From Halalkaliarchaeum desulfuricum (GTDB taxonomy: Archaea; Halobacteriota; Halobacteria; Halobacteriales; Haloferacaceae), in the NCBI RefSeq assembly GCF_002952775.1, contig NZ_CP025066.1:2728001-2792000 (forward strand): 64,000 nt of DNA. The letters run 5' to 3'. A program made the position numbers and the translations under genes. This document shows, one piece after another, positions 61,407 to 64,000 of this stretch (positions are counted from its first letter, which is position 1; each line of letters begins with the position of its first letter). Under the pieces are notes generated by a model. It was not told the origin of the DNA and made no database searches. It saw nothing but the letters and a program-made list of their open reading frames with translations.

Positions 61407-62645
61407 ATGAGTCAGGGAAACGATCCGCCGTATCGGGAGTCACAATCGACCCACGGTTTTCGTGACGCAGTTGGCAACGAGAAAGCCGAGGAGATCGACG
61501 AGGAACGCGCGCGGGAGATTCTGGCCGACGTGGAGTACGACACGGAGCTCGGAATCGAACTCGCTCGCGACTCCCGCCGACTGGCCGCCGGCGAGATGAG
61601 CGATCGCGAGTTCCACGAGAAATACAACGAGGCGATCCTCGAGGAGTTCGGTGTCGACGACCGGCCGACGGACCCCGAGATGGCACACACCACGTCCCGT
61701 GGCGAACCGGGACCTGCGGCGGGTGACCCGAATCCGGGCTCCGACGGCCCGCTCCCGGGGGTTCCCGGAAGCGACGGGCCGACCCGTCGTTCGGTCCTCA
61801 AGACTGCCGGAATGCTGGGGGCGGCCGCGGTCGGCGGCACCGCAGCGCTGCAGGGGGCCGGCGTCGCGGCGGACAGCCAGCCGGAGACCGAGCCCGACAA
61901 GCAGATGGGCATGGTGATCGACACCGAACGCTGTATCGCCTGTCTGCAGTGTATGCAAGCCTGCAACGAGGAGAACAACACCGCCGAGGGATCGCTGTGG
62001 ATGTACGTGTTCCGGTACCAGCAGGACGACTACACCGACCAGGAACACTACCTCTCGCGGCCATGTCAGCACTGTTCGGACGCACCGTGTGTCAACGCTT
62101 GCCCGACGGCCTCCCGGTACCGCCGCGAGGAGGACGGAATCATCCTCACGGACTACGACCGGTGTACTGGTTGCCGATACTGTGAGATTTCGTGTCCGTA
62201 CGGCGTCAACTACTTCCAGTGGATCGAATCCGAGGACGAATTCGACTACGATCAGGAGATCGACGGTCGGACAGCCGCCGGCGATCCGCCGCAGGGCGTG
62301 ATGGGGAAATGTACTTTCTGCATTCAGCGTCAGGTTTCCGACGACCCCGAACTGCAGGGAACCACCGCCTGCGAGGACGCCTGTCCGGTCGACGCGATCC
62401 ACTTCGGCGACCTCGAGGATTCGGAGAGTCCTCCGAGACAGCACCTCGAAGAGAAAAAGGACTCCTCGAAGTTCCGGCTGTTCAAGGATGCGAACACCAG
62501 CCCGAACGTGTTCTACATCGGCAACGAACCGGAGGGGCATCCCGAACCAGTAGACGGCCCGACGAAACCCGAAGACATCGGACTGAGCAGGGACCGTCCG
62601 GGTCGTGACGTCTACAGCGACGGAGGTGAAGACGATGGCAACTGA
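61407..62645 (+). CDS. Four-cluster Fe-S electron-transfer subunit with internal Tat signal (PsrB/DmsB-type)
   Basis: Protein of 412 residues carrying 16 Cys in four [4Fe-4S] groups: Cys176, 179, 182, 186; Cys220, 223, 228, 232; Cys253, 256, 259, 263; Cys302, 305, 322, 326, the DmsB/PsrB/NrfC arrangement. Ahead of it are about 125 residues with an acidic N-terminal domain (EYDTELGIELARDSRRLAAGE..FGVDDRP) and then a twin-arginine motif (TRRSVLKTAGMLG, 126-138), so the Tat signal lies inside the chain, implying that the first 125 residues are cytoplasmic or cleaved. It partners the NrfD subunit of the next gene (11-base overlap). The catalytic subunit is not in view. TATA-like TTAAATTATA lies about 22 bases before the ATG. 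Confidence 0.9.
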   Translation: MSQGNDPPYRESQSTHGFRDAVGNEKAEEIDEERAREILADVEYDTELGIELARDSRRLAAGEMSDREFHEKYNEAILEEFGVDDRPTDPEMAHTTSRGEPGPAAGDPNPGSDGPLPGVPGSDGPTRRSVLKTAGMLGAAAVGGTAALQGAGVAADSQPETEPDKQMGMVIDTERCIACLQCMQACNEENNTAEGSLWMYVFRYQQDDYTDQEHYLSRPCQHCSDAPCVNACPTASRYRREEDGIILTDYDRCTGCRYCEISCPYGVNYFQWIESEDEFDYDQEIDGRTAAGDPPQGVMGKCTFCIQRQVSDDPELQGTTACEDACPVDAIHFGDLEDSESPPRQHLEEKKDSSKFRLFKDANTSPNVFYIGNEPEGHPEPVDGPTKPEDIGLSRDRPGRDVYSDGGEDDGN

Positions 62646-63969
62646 TCAGGAAACATTCGCAGAGCAGACCGTACTGAACCCGCTAACCAGTATCAGCAAG
62701 AAGTATATCGCGGTACTGATCGCGCTGCTCGCGTTCGGGGCGATCTACGCCGAGGCGCTCGTCCACCAGCTCCGGTACGGACTGGTCGTCACCGACATGG
62801 CGTCGTGGGGAACACAGGCCGGCGTCACCTGGGGGCTGTACATCGGCGCCTTCGAGTGGTACGCCGGCTCCGCCCTCGGATCGATCGCGCTCGCGGGCTA
62901 CATCCGATTCCGCGGGATCGACGACTACGAGATGTTGGCCCGACTGGGAGAGCTGTGGGCGGTGATCGCCGCCATCTGTGCGTCGTTCCTCATCGTCATC
63001 GACCTCGGTCGCCCCGAGCGGGTGATCTACGTGATGGAAAGCTGGCCAACAACGGTCCAGCACTCGCCGCTTGCGTGGGACGTGACGTTCGTCACCATGC
63101 TCATCGTGGTTTCGACGACGATGCTCGCGATGTCACTTCGCCGTGACTACGGCTGGATGGACGTCGAGTTGCCGCTTCGTGCCCGGATCCCGCAGAAACT
63201 GTTGACGGTGGGGTACTCACCAACGGAAGGACCGAAGCTCACCTCGATGCTGAAATACATGGGCGCCGGCATGCTGTTGCTGGTCGTCACCGCCGGAATG
63301 GTTCCGGGATGGCTGTTCGGCGTCGTCGGCCCACAGCCGGGATACTACGGCAAGATCCAGGGGGTCGTCTTCATCACCGGTGGTATCCCCGCCGGGATCG
63401 GGGCCCTTACCGTGATCGCGTACGCGATGCGGCGGATTTACGACCTCGAGGACGCCCTGCCAGACTCGATGTTCTTCAACCTGGGGAAGGCACTCGGCCT
63501 GTTCACCTTCGTGTACCTGATCGCGCTGTTCAATCAGTTCATGCCGATGGTGTTCCCGATGGCGCCGCTGGGCGGTGCCTCGATCGCGGACGCGATGCTG
63601 TACGGCGCGCTGTCGACGTACTTCTGGACATCGATCGCGTTGCTCGTGTTCCCGATGCTCGCACTGACGTGGGTGTACGTCTACCGGACGATCACGCCGG
63701 AGGTCACCGTCGTCGCATCGATGATCATCATGTTCGGCGTGTTCATCAAGAAGAACCTGGCCGTGCTGGAGCCGTTGATGTTCCCGGTCGGGCTCCCGTA
63801 CGAACACGGCGTCTACTTCCCGACGACCGTCGAATGGGTGATTTCGCTCGGTGTGCTGTTCGTGGGGATCCTGGCGTTCATCGTCCTCATCAAGATCATT
63901 CCGATGTGTTCCGGGACCGGTGTCTGCTGTCGGAGTTCCGATGAATCGATCGAGGAGGTGGAAGCATGA
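62635..63969 (+). CDS. NrfD/PsrC-type quinone-interacting membrane subunit
   Basis: Integral membrane protein of 444 residues with eight to ten hydrophobic segments, the anchor that exchanges electrons between quinol and the Fe-S subunit. Conserved helices: FEWYAGSALGSIALAGYIRFRGIDDYEML (with charged residues in the helix ends), IYVMESWPTTVQHSPLAWDVTF and YFWTSIALLVFPMLALTWVY. The last 20 residues have an unusual Cys cluster (MCSGTGVCCRSSDESIEEVEA). The start is set at ATG 62635 because GGAGGTGA lies at 62622-62629; an in-frame ATG at 62605 is less likely. The next gene overlaps its stop by four bases. Confidence 0.92.
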   Translation: MATDQETFAEQTVLNPLTSISKKYIAVLIALLAFGAIYAEALVHQLRYGLVVTDMASWGTQAGVTWGLYIGAFEWYAGSALGSIALAGYIRFRGIDDYEMLARLGELWAVIAAICASFLIVIDLGRPERVIYVMESWPTTVQHSPLAWDVTFVTMLIVVSTTMLAMSLRRDYGWMDVELPLRARIPQKLLTVGYSPTEGPKLTSMLKYMGAGMLLLVVTAGMVPGWLFGVVGPQPGYYGKIQGVVFITGGIPAGIGALTVIAYAMRRIYDLEDALPDSMFFNLGKALGLFTFVYLIALFNQFMPMVFPMAPLGGASIADAMLYGALSTYFWTSIALLVFPMLALTWVYVYRTITPEVTVVASMIIMFGVFIKKNLAVLEPLMFPVGLPYEHGVYFPTTVEWVISLGVLFVGILAFIVLIKIIPMCSGTGVCCRSSDESIEEVEA

Positions 63970-64000
63970 GTACGACGACACTCGGCCTCTACGTGCTGTT
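63966..64000 (+). CDS. 5' fragment of the next operon gene
   Basis: Starts ATG at 63966, overlapping the NrfD stop by four bases (ATGA). The visible residues are MSTTTLGLYVL, which suggests an N-terminal membrane segment or signal, but too little is present to name it. It is the third gene of the same operon. Confidence 0.6.
   Translation, partial: MSTTTLGLYVL

Noticed and set aside
61226-61465. 79-codon plus-strand ORF before the Fe-S subunit
   Set aside because: It overlaps the well-supported start at 61407 and shows no protein-like composition.
1-64000. CRISPR arrays, insertion sequences, rRNA, integrase or plasmid origins
   Set aside because: No regularly spaced repeats, transposase motifs, rRNA-like stretches or replication genes were found; the only tandem repeats are short coding or promoter repeats.

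Overview
The window is a contiguous piece of a haloarchaeal (class Halobacteria) chromosome. The evidence is high GC with strongly GC-biased third codon positions, acidic proteins with Asp/Glu-rich tails, and archaeal information-processing genes (RNA polymerase subunits D, N and K, the ribosomal proteins S13-S4-S11 and L18e-L13-S9, RNase P proteins Rpp30 and Pop5, proteasome alpha). Archaeal mevalonate-pathway genes (mvk, isopentenyl phosphate kinase, hmgA, idi), Tat-type lipoprotein signals and many genes with a TATA element 25-30 bases before the start codon (leaderless transcripts) point the same way. The genus cannot be fixed from the sequence. No rRNA, CRISPR array, insertion sequence or integrase is visible; this is mostly core chromosome.

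Layout. 1-4.7 kb: tail of a PiT phosphate permease, a universal stress protein, an SRAP DNA-protein-crosslink protein, a YccF membrane protein, and a two-gene unit of a noncanonical Nramp-like transporter and a small P-loop ATPase. 4.8-17.4 kb: thiamine ThiD-ThiN fusion, CBS protein, a GCS2-type ligase homologue, ADP-forming acetyl-CoA synthetase with its DRTGG partner, a small zinc-ribbon protein, an HpcH aldolase, an AhpD-like protein, a serine hydrolase, and an amino-acid permease with a UspA partner. 17.5-22.7 kb: a FolC-FolP fusion followed by the RNase P/proteasome cluster (Rpp30, a methyltransferase, Pop5, PsmA). 22.7-29.6 kb: GNAT, winged-helix regulator, TANGO2-like protein, Idi, tRNA-Leu(GAG), DUF420 protein, PurF, MBL hydrolase and MoaA. 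29.7-38.2 kb: the archaeal ribosomal/RNA polymerase superoperon with tRNA-Ser(GCT) and tRNA-Leu(CAG), enolase, S2, mevalonate kinase and isopentenyl phosphate kinase. 38.2-42.5 kb: a Rieske fusion protein, DnaJ and an M50 protease. 42.6-48.4 kb: the phosphate regulon, an AbrB-PhoU regulator divergent from pstSCAB-phoU. 48.4-56.9 kb: MFS transporter, HMG-CoA reductase, a small sulfite-oxidase-fold protein, IlvD, an inositol-monophosphatase family protein, a class V aminotransferase, a Cys-rich protein and a methyltransferase. 57-64 kb: a PitA-type chlorite-dismutase/monooxygenase fusion, then an extracytoplasmic redox region with a duplicated Tat lipoprotein, a lipoprotein carrying two [2Fe-2S] ferredoxin domains, a four-cluster Fe-S subunit with an internal Tat motif, an NrfD/PsrC-type membrane subunit, and the start of a further overlapping gene.

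How the parts work together. Phosphate supply is covered by PiT, Pst and two PhoU-type proteins. Isoprenoid (archaeal lipid) synthesis is represented by hmgA, mvk, ipk and idi at four sites. The most open biology is at the right end: a membrane-anchored Fe-S electron-transfer module whose catalytic partner is not in view, next to two lipoproteins that both arose by internal duplication. Other points worth checking are the Nramp-like transporter that lacks the usual metal ligands and is coupled to a P-loop ATPase, the Rieske domain fused to a large uncharacterised helical region, and a perfect inverted repeat over the promoter of the AbrB-PhoU gene.
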